Below, piece after piece: positions 1-12,600 of a DNA stretch of 64,000 nt. The DNA is taken from contig CM074179.1 in the NCBI GenBank assembly GCA_037179385.1, positions 7,626,001-7,690,000 on the forward strand, given 5' to 3'. Position 1 is the first letter of the stretch. Every line of letters begins with the position of its first letter. The DNA is from Holothuria scabra. Its lineage: Eukaryota; Echinodermata; Holothuroidea; Aspidochirotida; Holothuriidae. Made by a program: the position numbers and the translations under genes. The notes beneath the pieces are model-generated. The model had not been told where the DNA came from and did not search any database. It saw only the letters and a program-made list of their open reading frames with translations.

Positions 1-1261
1 AGCTCGTTGTTTTTTTTCTTCATAGTTTTGCAAGGGGATAACAGCATCTTAAAAAATAAATTTGTTCCAAACTCTTAGATAGTCCTACTGGATTAAAAGG
101 GCAAGCATTACAAAGATTGGGTAGCCTATCTCTCCAGTTCTTATATAATCCAGTGTCAGAATTTAAATATCCAAATGATGTTTTTTGAATAAGTTGCGCC
201 TGTTCAAGAACTTGATTTGTCTGTGCCATATTCTTTCCCCTCGCTATCTTACGAAAAAAACTTCCGTCCCCTGGAACGAAAAAAAATCGCTTCCCTTGGA
301 CTTCAAGATTGTGGCATGGAGTTTTAGTAGGTAATATTTGTCAATGACATTCTACTGTAGCATAAAATTCAGCAAAGATAAAACTTCTAGCTCATACATA
401 GTTCAAGTTCTGTAACCAACTTGCGCACATGTTAGCGATGAGATCCAGAAATGTTGGAACAAAGGGTGCCCGGAATACAAAATAGTCAGTCAGGCTGTCT
501 TGGTACTTGCCATATTGCAACTCAAGTCAAAGGCCGTCAGAGACCATCTGCAGGTCATAACCCTTTCAACTTGAGAACATCTTGAGTGCTACTTTCTGAC
601 CACCAATATGATTCATGAGGCGAACAATTTTGTCCACATTGACATACACCTTCCAGCCTTCAGGTTACAAGAGATGAAAATAAGGTGGCGTGCATGGAAT
701 AAAAATGTCAGTCCTGCATTTCAAGAGTAAACTCCATAACTCTGTTATGCCTTAGCTAGCGCTGTTAAATGCGTCGTGGCATTAATGAGCGACAAGTATT
801 TAGGCATGCATGCATGCAAATGTCATGTTGGTACCGACATGGGCGTCGATTTGGGAGGACGTGGTACCCCACAACAACTGGCTTTAGAACTGTACACAGA
901 AAACAGAAAACAAGCTGATATTTTTTATTATCCATATGCAAAGGTAGCTTCAGCAGTTAATGAAACACAATCTTTCTTCGCCCGAACAGAGAGAACTGTC
1001 GGACCTCAACGTAGGCTTCCGTGTTTTCAGTTTACTCCAAATAACAAGTCCCTGGTTCACTGCGTCCTTCTAATATTTGTATTAATCCTTGCTGGTACTG
1101 GCCGGTGAGAGCATATTTAGTCTCTGAAAAATACTACGTCACGATCAAACCTTGTGGCAAACAATGTGATCTGACTCACACATTTTGGTCAATGAGTTGT
1201 TAATTATTTCATTCACGTGTCAAGTTTCATATGGAAACTTTGGTTTCTGGATTAAAAATAG

Positions 1262-1372
1262 TATCGTTCGTTCGTTCGTTCTTTCGTTTGTTGGTCCGTT
1301 CGTTGGTAATTGGTTGGTTCGTTCGTTCTTTCGTTCATACGTTTGTTCGTTCTGTATTCGTTCGTCTGGACA
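1262..1372. repeat. degenerate CGTT microsatellite
   Basis: Runs of GTTC/CGTT with interruptions span about 110 bases. They make frames encoding V/R/S/F-rich peptides on the + strand, which are not genes. Confidence 0.85.
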
Positions 1373-1809
1373 GGGACATGTCATGTCCCATACAACAGAG
1401 GCGAACCCAATATTTGTTAGTAGGGAAAAGAGGTGTCATTTTGGAGCCTCGAAAGCGCTCTAAAATTGATCCCGTGAACTATGACCTTGAAGGGAGGAGG
1501 ACTTGCCGGAGAGTGTGTGCAAAAGGATTTGTGTGAAACAAAGGAGGGGGCTTTGGCATGTGCTAGACAATTCAATGAAATGTTATGGTTGTCGAATATG
1601 GGGGATGTAGGTCAGGGGGGAGTTTGTGTGCGAAGGACCAATGCGTTAGTTCCCCCACCGAAGGTTAAATGAACACGCGAAAAAAAGAAAAAATAAAAAA
1701 TTTCTTCAGATATGTATCTTGATGACTTCAAATGCACTCGACCTGAGGTAGACAAGGAGGGGCTATGGAAATTGATTTCACTATTCCCTCAAATTTATCC
1801 CATTACCAT

Positions 1810-2035
1810 CTCAAACTTATTTAGAATACACACTTGTTTTTGCCCCATTTTGTAAACACCTTTAAATTCCAAATATGTTTAGCAATTAAAACTGTTTTAA
1901 AACGAAATGTTTTGGAATAAGACAGACGTGGTAAGCGTTTAAACATGTTTACAAATTGGGGGAACAGTTTTTAGAAAAGCGTTTAATTCCTACACACCTT
2001 TTTAGAGTCTATGTTATTGTGACTCCGCAAAATAC
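1810..2035. repeat. TGTTTA-rich inverted repeat element, copy 1
   Basis: Both ends carry related inverted segments: TTTTTGCCCCATTTTGTAAA on the left, and on the right the reverse of CTCTAAAAAGGTGTGTAG with AATTAAACGC. The same pattern recurs near 4.8, 5.4, 17.0, 31.8 and 49.2 kb. Ends are approximate. Confidence 0.5.
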
Positions 2036-2294
2036 CTCAAAATTTAACTATATGCTCTGTAAAATCTAAGTCGATACCTCCCTACGCACGATAATTCCTC
2101 TAAATATCAGTACAAAGCCGTAGAAGACAGATACGGCACCTTTCATCATGTTAGAAATAACATAAAACAGATACGGTGGATGGGTTTTGTTTCATGCAAG
2201 AATTTCAGCTTTATACTGCGTCTTCGAAAATAGTGTTTTGGGTCTTGCATGAATTCAATTTGCATATAATGTGCAAAAAGTATGGATGTTAAAC

Positions 2295-2348
2295 CGGAGC
2301 TTCGATCGTGGAGGCGGGGGTTCGGAGCTTCGATCCTGGAGGCGGGGG
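2295..2348. repeat. tandem duplication, 26-bp unit
   Basis: Two near-identical copies of a unit starting CGGAGCTTCGATC and ending GGAGGCGGGGG stand head to tail with TT between; one base differs. Confidence 0.8.
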
Positions 2349-3385
2349 GAAATTGCCTCCAAAGAAAACATTGGCGGAAAACATATCGTCCCCACCCATA
2401 ATTTAGGCAAATAAAAAAGACATGCGGAATAAAAACAATATAACATTGTGTGACACAGGTGACTTTCGGGCTTCGACAAACGTTTATTTGAGCCTATTAA
2501 AGTAATAATGCTGCATTCGCAACGGCATATGTCTGTTTTGTGAATGTGCGTGATAACGTAAGTGTGTTTGTGCGTGTCTGCTGGTGTGCGTATAGCCTAC
2601 GTGTGCGCTCGTGTTCGTGTGGGTCAATGGCTTGTCTAGTCCCGGTCTGGAGCATGGTTCAGGGTTCCCGCTGTTGGAATTTGTGTCTCTCAAATCCACA
2701 AGCCAAGTTGTCGCCTCTGCTTTTAAAGGCAGGAACACATAAATCCCCTCTCCTCAAACCTCCCGCGCCTCAGTCTCAGGCGCCAATTTGGTACGCTCTT
2801 GGGTGTCAACTGGTCAATGTTTCTCAAATTCTTGCGGATCTGAACAAGTTAAAGGATCATTTTGCTTAAGGCCCATCACGTTGGAAATCACACTGGAATT
2901 TGTCTGTTAAGGCCACCACACGGACATGTGAGCAAATACAATAAAGTAAAAACCAAATATGATCCAACCTGTTTATAAACAGTCGACCTTCGGTCGATGT
3001 ATAAATGACATGTGACAAACAATGTGTTTAACTATTGCTGTCTTGGTCACTCATCGCAAACACTGACCGGATCGGATTTGGTCTGCAACTCAAGTCTGAA
3101 GTTATAATTTCGTTGAATACTTGAATTTGTTTCACCGTGGTGCAGGAAGATGTCTGTGTACGAGTTAACCAACATTCAAATTTGGTTAGATCCACTTTGG
3201 GTGAGTCATCCAGCTCAATTACCCTCATAGCAGGTGTAGAAATTGTACCCTCTTTTGACATAGTGCAGCCGAATGTACGGTGCAAAAGTAGTGCACGCCC
3301 GCCAAGCATGATATCAGCACGACAACTTTTCCTCGACCCCGTCCAGTGTAGGTGTCATTTTTATCAACGTGCATCAGTCATTGGG

Positions 3386-3510
3386 TTAGTCAGTTAGATG
3401 GCGTTTTATGGCCCAGTTTCCAAGCAAATAGTTGAAATCGAGCCGTTCACGGCCTTTGTCTAGCGTGGCTTGTTGGCTAGTTTTCCCATGTAGGTACTAC
3501 CTCGGAGGTA
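3386..3510 (-). repeat. tRNA-derived SINE remnant (3' part)
   Basis: In reverse, the segment matches the tail shared with the copies at 37.9 and 42.1 kb (GGGCCGTAAAACTCCATCTA, here with two changes) and part of the body before it. The tRNA-like head is not recognisable. Confidence 0.5.
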
Positions 3511-4127
3511 GTGCTTCCATGGTTTTCCATACTCCATTGCTTAACGCTGAGCACAAAGCACAATTTTGGCAAATTTACTCGGTAGGCCTAATTACTTTTG
3601 GGGCGGCAGTTTCGTCCCAGAAAGAAACGGGAAGCACACACGCCCATGCATAAGGGGATATGGTTCTCGAGTAAATGACAACATTCGCTTACACATTTAC
3701 TGAGCGCCTGTATACTCTTTTTTACCTATAGAGCATCCCGGCACCCCATTCGCGACATGCCCCAACTTTCCAATGGCCGCCTGTATATGCGTATGCATGG
3801 GGTCGGTATTGTCGGTTATATAGAAGGATCGTCATTGCATCCCTCACTTATCTTGCAGGGAGCTGCACTAATTGATGTTGCCCACCCACTCTCGTCAAAC
3901 TTTTAAGTCTCAAAGTATTTCTGCGGAAGCTCTAATTTGTAGCCAGCCTGTGTTAAATCATGTGCCCAATAGGCTGATGCAATTGACAGTAAACATGATG
4001 ACGTTATAACCGTACAACTAAAAGAAGTTTGAGAAATTTCTTTATCTGTCCATTCAGGGAGCGGTTAGCTTACAGTTCCCTGGTGAAAGTGTTATTAGCT
4101 CCTCTGTGCATGACGTGGTTATCCGCG

Positions 4128-4163
4128 TAACAGCTCCCAGCTTGATTTACCAGGGAGCTGTTA
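4128..4163. repeat. inverted repeat, 11-bp stem
   Basis: TAACAGCTCCC at 4128-4138 faces GGGAGCTGTTA at 4153-4163. Related half-sites (CAGGGAGCTG, AGTTCCCTGG) lie nearby at about 3858 and 4074, so this may be the edge of a decayed transposon. Confidence 0.5.
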
Positions 4164-4784
4164 TTTGTTTCCAAATAAAAGATCTAAGCATAGCCAGCGT
4201 AGTACGATGGTTAAAAACAACACTCAGTGTTCGGACGCGACATTTTATTTAGCAACCGTACCTTTTGTTATCTCCTTATCGATCGTATGCCTCGCCTACC
4301 ATACAAAATCGAGCCTAAGTCTGTAATATCAATAGAAGGCTGAAGGGATTACAAATTAAAGAAGAATAAAAAACATCTAAAACCGCACAATGAAATTTTT
4401 CACCTTAAGGGCAGTAGATTCGATTTGTTAAGGACGGCATCGCTGTATCATCGAAAGGAAACTCCCCCATACCTATGTATTCACACGCTGCATGTGAGGT
4501 CAGTATGATAAATGACCGATAGCCTAAATGGAAAGAAGGAAATAAGGAGCTTACACCAGTTATAACAATAATTCAGTGGACCTCCTACCTTTAAAAACTA
4601 CTAGAATAAGCGGTTTAAGGTAAGATAGTAACACTGAAAGTGAAGTTGTTTATGTTGAGAATAATGGAGATATATCGTACAGTTACAGTACAGCCGCGAA
4701 CCAGCCTAAAAGTATATAGTTAGTTATTACATGCTACTGCTGTTTTATGTTATAGCTTGTGACTGTGTGGTGTACAAAAGGGCT

Positions 4785-5012
4785 TTTTAATTAACTAAAA
4801 CCCCTCGCGAAAGTGGTTTTAGGAAATGCCCTTTTAACTGAAAAAATGGATACATGTTAATCTTGTTCCTAAACATGTCGTTTTAAAACTCGTTTAATAG
4901 CAGCTAAACATTTATCGTTGAATTGCTAAAAATGTTTAGAATTTAAAACGTGTTTATGAAATGCAGGGGAAAATAAGTGTTTAATATGTAAACATTTTTA
5001 GAGCCTAGTGTA
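4785..5012. repeat. TGTTTA-rich inverted repeat element, copy 2
   Basis: The right end, read in reverse (GCTCTAAAAATGTTTACATA, then ATTAAACACTTATTTT), matches the left end of the copy at 17.0 kb. The interior is dense in TAAAC/GTTTA words. Limits are approximate. Confidence 0.5.
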
Positions 5013-5384
5013 CAATACATAAATTTAACAGAAAATAAAACTAATTATTGAAATAAAATAGACGGTTGCACAAATTGAAATTTGTCAAGTTCAAAGTCTA
5101 TCAACGAAACCATATTTTTTCCAAAAATCATTCTGTTGACATTTTCCACCTTCGATGTATATACCATGATCGGTCTATCAATATGGAAACAATATGTTAT
5201 CAAAATCTAGTGGCTTTCCTTCAAGATCAAAGAGGTCTCTTGCGTGAGACATGTTCTTCTTGAAGCTGATGATACATGACAACAGAAGTATTAGAGTAAG
5301 TTCGAATTAAATTATTATTCTTTTTACAATCAGATAGATCCCTCTAGTCAAGTTTAGTTTCACTGCAAGTACTTTAACTTTTAA

Positions 5385-5580
5385 TTTTTACTTATTTTAA
5401 CTGAAATTAAAAATGTCACAATGTGCTTAAATACACTTGTAAAGTATCTAAACATTGTGGGGTTATTTTCAAAACACTCTGTTTAATTTTTAATCGTGTT
5501 AACAGTGAAAACGTGTTTCCAAAGAGGGGGCAACAATGTGTTTCTTTTTAATTCTTAAACACTGTTTTTGCAGTGTGCAC
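5385..5580. repeat. TGTTTA-rich inverted repeat element, copy 3
   Basis: The right end in reverse reads CTGCAAAAACAGTGTTTAAG, with AATTAAA and TTGCCCCC following, as in the other copies. The left end is more decayed. Confidence 0.4.
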
Positions 5581-5635
5581 GAAAGATAAAACTTTCCCTA
5601 TTCACCAGATCGGGATGCTCATATTGTCATATCAA

Positions 5636-5664
5636 CCCCACCCCCCCCCCCCAAAAAAAAAACA
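5636..5664. repeat. poly-C/poly-A tract
   Basis: A run of C is followed directly by a run of A. It is a simple repeat and may be unreliable in length. Confidence 0.85.
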
Positions 5665-6480
5665 ACATATTTACCAGTACGGAGCTGCTTGCTCAAAACT
5701 TCATGGAATATGCTGGAGTATGTGCTACGCACGAATTTGGTAGAACATATGTTGGTAAAGTGCCACCTACAATTTCATATTACTTTTTATGCACTTTGAG
5801 AAAATATCCACCTCAGTCTACAATTACACATTTTTTTCGAAACAAAATAAATTCGCGTTTGATCTTTAAGCCTGGACACGATTTACCCTAAATAACTGCG
5901 ATGTAGACAGTACAATATGACACTTGAAATAATGCATTGAATTGATCTACAATATTACGTAGACGGAATCAATTTTCCAAAGCTATATTTGAATGTTAAC
6001 ATCTATGTAATGAAAACGCCCCTAACTATGAAGTCAAAAAACGGACGTTTAATGTTGACATATACACGCCAATCCAAAAGTATCTAAATTTATGACTGAA
6101 TATTCATTCTCAAAGAGTGAAAAAGACTTTTTTTCGATCGAAACTGTTCACTTCAAATTTTGATTAGTTCCCAATTTCACCCTTAAAAAGTGACTAGAAT
6201 CACTTTGAAAGCGTCTGAGAATAGTGCTGAAGCAAACAAACAGATTCTCGTGAAAGAATTAACTGGAAAATGTAAAACAAAACCTTCCCTTGCTAGGAAG
6301 TAATTGCTTTGTACAGTTTTTCTTAAAGTAACAGGAAACGATTTGAGTGTTTTTTAATCAATTTCTGATTATTTATAGAAAACGTTTTCACAGTGATGTT
6401 TTGAATAATTGTATTCTTCGTTTTCAAAGGATCGAAACCAGTTTCCGTCAGAAAAGTTACGGATGCCTTGTGACGTCATT

Positions 6481-6624
6481 ATGAGTGGTCCCTCACCGAG
6501 CTCGGAAGAGATTCGTCAGCTCTTTGAGTCATGTGACCTGGACGGCAACGGGTTCATAGAACAGCACGAGCTCGCCGAAGTGTGTGGGGAACTCAACGAC
6601 GGAGAACTCAAACACATATTTACG
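6481..6624 (+). CDS. RASEF: RASEF exon 1A: first EF-hand of isoform A
   Basis: The exon encodes 48 residues with a canonical EF-hand loop, [12 protein letters not shown] (Asp at 1 and 3, Asn at 5, Glu at 9 and 12). The donor GTGAGT is at 6625 and the exon ends in phase 0. I chose the ATG at 6481 because it has A at -3; an in-frame ATG at 6463 would add six residues and has a weaker context. An in-frame TAA at 6406 closes the frame upstream, so this is a first coding exon. The transcript start was not located. Confidence 0.85.
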
Positions 6625-9600
6625 GTGAGTACCATCAATGAAAGGAATTCATCAATAAGACGGAAACCTGGACCCTAGCCTTTGGGGCTGGGGCAAGGGA
6701 ACTGAACAAGTGAGGTTTCCAAATCAAATACACCGCGTCCTAAGTGATCGTATTGCTCTACGTAGCAAGGTAGTGTTTGAACTTCCCCCAGAGTTCTTGC
6801 CCAGGCCACGGTCGACTGGGAACTATTTTTTTACGTATCTAATAAAGCCAAACCCATTCAAACTGTGACGGTGCTTCTTAAGAATGCAACATAGACACCC
6901 CAGTAGATCAAAGGCTGTGTGGGGTGTAACTGGTGTCTGAGTTTGTTACATGATGAGTGCCCTCAGGTAATCTATGCTTTCATTGTGTTCACAATGCTTG
7001 AGAAGCAATCAACACATGCTTGATTGGTCTGTTAGCGAACCCGGATTGTTACGTAACTTTCTGTGTATTTTAGTGCATTTGTTACTGTCAATATCACTTA
7101 ACGATATGTGAAATCTGACTATATCAAGTGTGCATGCAGTGTCTTCATTTCCTCCCTGAGGCCAAATAGTGTAATCAGGCGGAGAAGATCGATGTAACAA
7201 AAAGGAAGAAGGATGGTTTCATCTTGAACATGTGTTGAAAAGGGGATCGTGAAATTCTCCGTCAAATAACAACTTACCTTTCCTAAAGTGGAATAATAAT
7301 TTAAATTTACACTTTTTATTATAATATTTTACATCATTGCCCCAGTGCAAAAGTTTTAATTTCATAATCTAACCAACTGCCCATTCTTTCTTTACTGATG
7401 GGCACGCAATCGGAAGGGGTTGTCTACCGTAATCTCTAAGCCGTACCGTACTTCTGCAACGATACTGGATCTTAAAAATTGGCATGTGGCCGACAAGTTT
7501 TATCCAAATTTAGTGCACATCAGTCTCAAATACCATAAATGTTTTCCAACATTATCAAATTTGTAGCTCAAAAATGAAAGGACGGGAAGGACTGCACCTC
7601 CTCGGCGTTGTAAGTACAAGGTTGCACCCACCGCCGAATAAAGGGGCGCTCTGTAAACTTGAGGTAGTAACAGTGACGCACATTCTCTCCGGGAAAAAAA
7701 TTTTGTCGGAAATAAACGTCTGGTTTCCCCTATCGGGTACCGATTTTTTCTCACAAGGTGGTGGGCAGCTGCTCATGTCAATAGACCAATCAGCTTTTTA
7801 GGAATTTGCCACATCCCTCACTCAAAAAATGCAGGCCTTCGGGCCCATTTTATCTCCAACACCGGATTATGAAAAGACAGGCTATTTATCTCACTTTCAA
7901 CTGAACAAAAACCTTAAAAATAACCCTAACCATGATATTCAAGCATATTTAAAAATTTCTCGGAAATCGCAATGCCCATTATCATGTGCGAATAAGAATC
8001 GAGCGCTCGGCTCTTCGACATATAGTCCAGGGAACGTAAGACATGAAAGTAATAGTATTAGGGCGGATAAAACAATCAGACTTTTTGAGAAAAACATTTC
8101 CATGTTTGGTCAGAAAGAACCCAAAGCTGTCCAACCTGTTTGAAAACAAGTCTTACGATTTGTATCATATGACTACGAAAATCAAATTATTCTAATTACT
8201 TCGTGACGTCACTCCGACAGACGGCTAGAGAAGGGAGGCGTGGTTAGTTACACCTCCCTAATTAGAGCGTGTCCTATCAGGGAGGTGTAACTAGACCTCC
8301 CTGGTCCGATAAACTTCTGTTTTGTAACTTCTGTTTTATTCTACAAGGGATACATTTTACCATTCTTAGATTATTATTGTCTTATTTGGGGATCGTGCAA
8401 TGCTGGGAGTAAAGAAAGAATTTTAAAATTACAAAAGAGTGCTGCTAGGATAATTTTAAATGCTTCTTATTCTGACAGATCATCATTACTCTTTGAGGAA
8501 CTAAGATGGAAGACTTTTGATAGACATGTAAAAGAAAAATGCATGATAATGGTGTACAAAATTATAAATGAGCTTGCCCCATGTTATTTGAAAGAAATGT
8601 TTATTCCTGTTTATGACAAACATACACATGCTCTACGATCTTCATCGTCAATGAATTTTTACATATCAGGGGGCATACCAACTACTATAAAATAGTTTTA
8701 AGTATTTGGCAGCAACAGAATGGAACGGTCTGGATGCAAATATAAAACATGCAAATACACTTTTGCGTTTTAAGAATTTAATTTCCAATGTTATATAATT
8801 TTATGTATCTCAGTCTTAGCTTGTTTTTATGTCCTACTTCATTTTTATATTTTTTATTACTTTCTTTTTAGTTTTTTTTTTATAGGTTCATTTTTGTGTT
8901 TTCATCATTTAACTTTTGTTCCTTTTATATTTCGTATCTTTCTTTTCATTTTAAGTTTATCAATTGTAAAGAATGTTTTAGGGCCTCATGGAAGATTAGC
9001 TTTTATTGTGCTAAATTAGTTTTACCCTTGAAAGTTGAAATAAAATAAATAAATAAATAAAAACTGTCCGTCGATGTGACGTCACGAAATAATAATTGTT
9101 TTTCGATTTTGCCTGTCATGTAATTCAAGTCATACATTTACTCAGATTGGCAATGTCTGCGTATTTTCCGAAGCCACCAAACATGGTGGATATAACTTAA
9201 AAATCGGATCGTAATCCGATCCCACATCGCCGTATAATTTGATCCGCACGTAAGCCAAGGATGGCGCTAGGATTTGACTGACAAGGGGGCGAGCACCAAC
9301 CGTCATCTCCAGTAAAGACCAAGGGTTGCTCAAATATAAATAGCCTACGTCGAACATACAAAATGCCTCTTTTTACGAAAGTTTACAAACTAAAGCCTGG
9401 ACTTTCACTGAAGAAACTTTAAATATGAAGGCTTTGATTGAGCTAAACTTGCGTCGCCTACATTTTACATTTTTAACTAATGCACTGGCAAGTTTTCCCC
9501 TACTAGAAAGAGGAAAATCTCCCCCCCCCCTTTTCCCTACCCGTACAAAGACCAAAATAGCTCGGACTATTTTAAGAATTAGAATAAACGATAGCATTCA

Positions 9601-12600
9601 TTGTTTGTAACCTAGGGCCTGCTACCAGGATATAGGTAACGTTGCTGGTAACTGGTACCTCATGGTCGAACCCTGTTACCAGCATAAAAATTTATTATTA
9701 ATTAACCTTGTAAAATTTCTGTTGTTAGCGGGAGATTTATCTACGGAGCTCTACATATGTTAATATTTGTGTAAACATCATAAATGTTAGAGATACGGGG
9801 ACCCGCAATTTGAAGTCTGCCCTGGGGGTCCTTACATAAGTCCGATACGATTGGAACTGCCGATGTTTTATTGTAAAAGTAACTTTGACGCAATCCTTTC
9901 ATCATGGTATTAGCCTTAAAGGGAAATATTGTGTTTAAAATGCTCCAACAAAGAGTAAAAAGAAAATGGCTCAGACACTATCCTACATTTCAGTCTTAAT
10001 CATAAACCCCAGCAATGGCTACATCTCTTCAAAATACTGTGCGCAAGAAGAGCCATGAACGTGGCATCATTTGAACTGTTAAAAGTTTTGGTGAACAAAT
10101 TATTCTTGAGCAACAAACAACTGAATTTCTATCTATGGGAAACTTGTTCCTTGAAAAGGAGGCTACCATACCACCTTATTTTTGATAACTATCATCCTGT
10201 GTCAATAAATATGAGTTTTAAAAAGATGAATTTTTCTTGCAAAACAAACGCAGTATTTCCCATTAAGCAAAGCTGGTATACTTGCTAGACGACAGAGGTT
10301 CACGAATGGGGTTAAGCTACAATATGGATTCAAAATTTAGATTTATTCTACAATTTTCCAGCGAAACGTCGCCAAAGCGCTGGATGTTTATAACGAAAAT
10401 TGGAATAAATGTTATCATGACTTAAGCCATTGCAGAGATTGGCACGGTAGGTCTTGCTACCATCGACCCTGTCAATGTTGCAAGCATTTGCGTGATGGTT
10501 GTATAGAGTAGCTGTTTGAAAAGTTTTCTTTTACTTATTTGATGGTTAAAATCAAGTCAATTTGAACTCACAGTTTACAAAATTACAACAGTTAGATGTG
10601 ATACGCAAGGAAACTGTCGAATATGCCACAATTTTGTCAAAGATCGATTTTTGATGCCATTTTTGAATTTCATACAGCATAACAACAAAAAGGAAACAAG
10701 ATTATAAACCTAGTTGTGACAAAATTTGACATGAAGCCAAATGACGCTGATAAGTGGAAGTTATGACTCATAAAACTGAGTGTAATCAAGTCTGACATCT
10801 GTAACACGCCAAAAGTACAATTGTTTTAATAATTTAAAGAGTCTCACTGTATTTGCTTGATTTATTTGTTGTTCGGGTTGTAATAATGGTACAAACTTAA
10901 TTGTTATAGTTTTTAACGGTAAAGATGCATATTCTAATAAGTTCTGAATACGCACGAATGATGCGGGGAAGCAATAAAATGATGTTAGAAGTGACGTAGC
11001 TTGGGAGGGGCAGGGGGCAATTGCCTCCCCTGCTCTGAAAAGTGAAAAATTCGGAAATCTGCCACTTGGGACACCAGTCAAGTACAGTGCGGTTTCCAAA
11101 TCTTTTCCTTCAGCGAAGTTCCAAATTCTCTCCAATATTAGCTCCATATTTGTAATTATCGGTATTTGTTTTAAAAAACGAAATTTTCCTCGCTCCTTGA
11201 GCCCCTAATTAAAATATCTAATGCAGTAAGTGCTCGCTCATAAATCAGTCTGATAAACTTTTTCGAGCTATTACAGTGCAGGTTTTCGCTATAAATTAAA
11301 TGTTCTCAAATGTAGGCTCTTGATCTTGAAATATTTTGTCTTAAAAAGGGAACAAAGTTTCGGAAATGTTTTAAATGTCGCCGTAAAGTCTCAATCCGCA
11401 GGCCTTAGGTAATATTATGTAACAGCAAAGATCATCAGTCATCATGCAATGTTAGGAAATATGCTGATAGGAAGCGCATATTCTTAAATAATCCTCGAAG
11501 TTTTCAAAATTCCATAGTGTACATAAAATCCAAAATCTAAAATTTTCCGCAATGCAACTATTTGTTTAAAAAGCCCCAAATCTTCAGTGAGCTCGACTCA
11601 CCCGAAAACTTCTTCCCTAATACAGTCTGTAGTGTCATACTTAAAAAAAAAACAAAAAGTCGGGTGCTTTCCCCCTGGAAGAAGAGGGTGGGGGCAGGGG
11701 GTTAGAAGGTGTACATGGGATGCGGATTCTTTTAGCATTCATGATTAGTAACACGTGAGTAACCTTAGTGACGCCTCACATCGTAACCATTCCAAGAAGT
11801 ATCTGGGCTCCATATACTGAACCTACCAGCCTTATTCACTAACTCCATTGACGACATTCGTTGCCCTATCGGTCGGGGTAAACAGGAGGTGTACTATTCT
11901 CATGGAGTAAATTTCGAAGGCCCGAATAGTAGCGCAAACAGCAACCTATTCGTGCAATAGCCTACAAGTCACACCGACTGCCTGTATTTGTTGGTGTTAG
12001 TGCCAATACTAAACGCTTGCCCCTTAATGAGCATACTTAGCCTATTTCTCTTATGTGACGTAATTGCATTGGTCTGAAAACTTTCAGTGAAGTGAGTTTG
12101 CATTCACGATTGGTCAAATTTTGTGTACCCAACTGTGATATAAAGATTGGTGTAGGAAGCATGTCATGCCCCCAACCCGGATTTAAAATCCAGCAAATGT
12201 ATTTCGTGTGACGATTTTTTGTGGCAAAATATTATCGAATGTTTTTCTTAAGAGTTTTGCTCGACCTAGACAAAAGTCCAATTTTGGACAATTCGGCAAA
12301 AGTCTAATGGGTTCTGAATGGTTCCATCTGCATTTTGAATGGTTCTGGCTTTTGGAAACTTTACCATTCAAGCCATGATAAAACCATTTTAGCACCAATC
12401 AAGTTGGCAACCCAGAATAACAAAAAAAAATCAAAGCAGTTAGTTACCTCCAAAGCCAGTCAACTCAGTTCATATTTGAATGTGTCTTGAAAAAAGGGAG
12501 AAATAAAATTTCGTCCTGGGGGAAGAGAAAGTTCTCCCCGTTTCTAAAAAAAGTTCAAACGTAGTTGTAACAATGTAACATCTCGTCCTTCCAAAAACCA

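Larger units (their letters stand above)
1..6480. other. DNA upstream of RASEF, no gene supported
   Basis: Open frames here are short and lack recognisable domains. The stretch holds a CGTT microsatellite, a duplicated GC-rich unit, a reverse SINE remnant, hairpins and three copies of a TGTTTA-rich repeat, listed separately. The RASEF promoter for isoform A is probably here or just upstream of 6481, but I see no clear core element. Confidence 0.6.

Noticed and set aside
20..229. Minus-strand frame of 69 codons at the left edge
   Set aside because: It matches no recognisable protein. It could be a repeat remnant, but nothing supports a gene.
1231..1536. Overlapping + strand frames rich in Val, Arg, Ser and Phe
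   Set aside because: These are translations of the CGTT microsatellite.
10761..11147. Open frame of 128 codons on the minus strand
   Set aside because: No recognisable domain. Part of it (about 10990-11045) reads through a GC-rich segment that looks like a transposon end, and there are no convincing splice or start signals.
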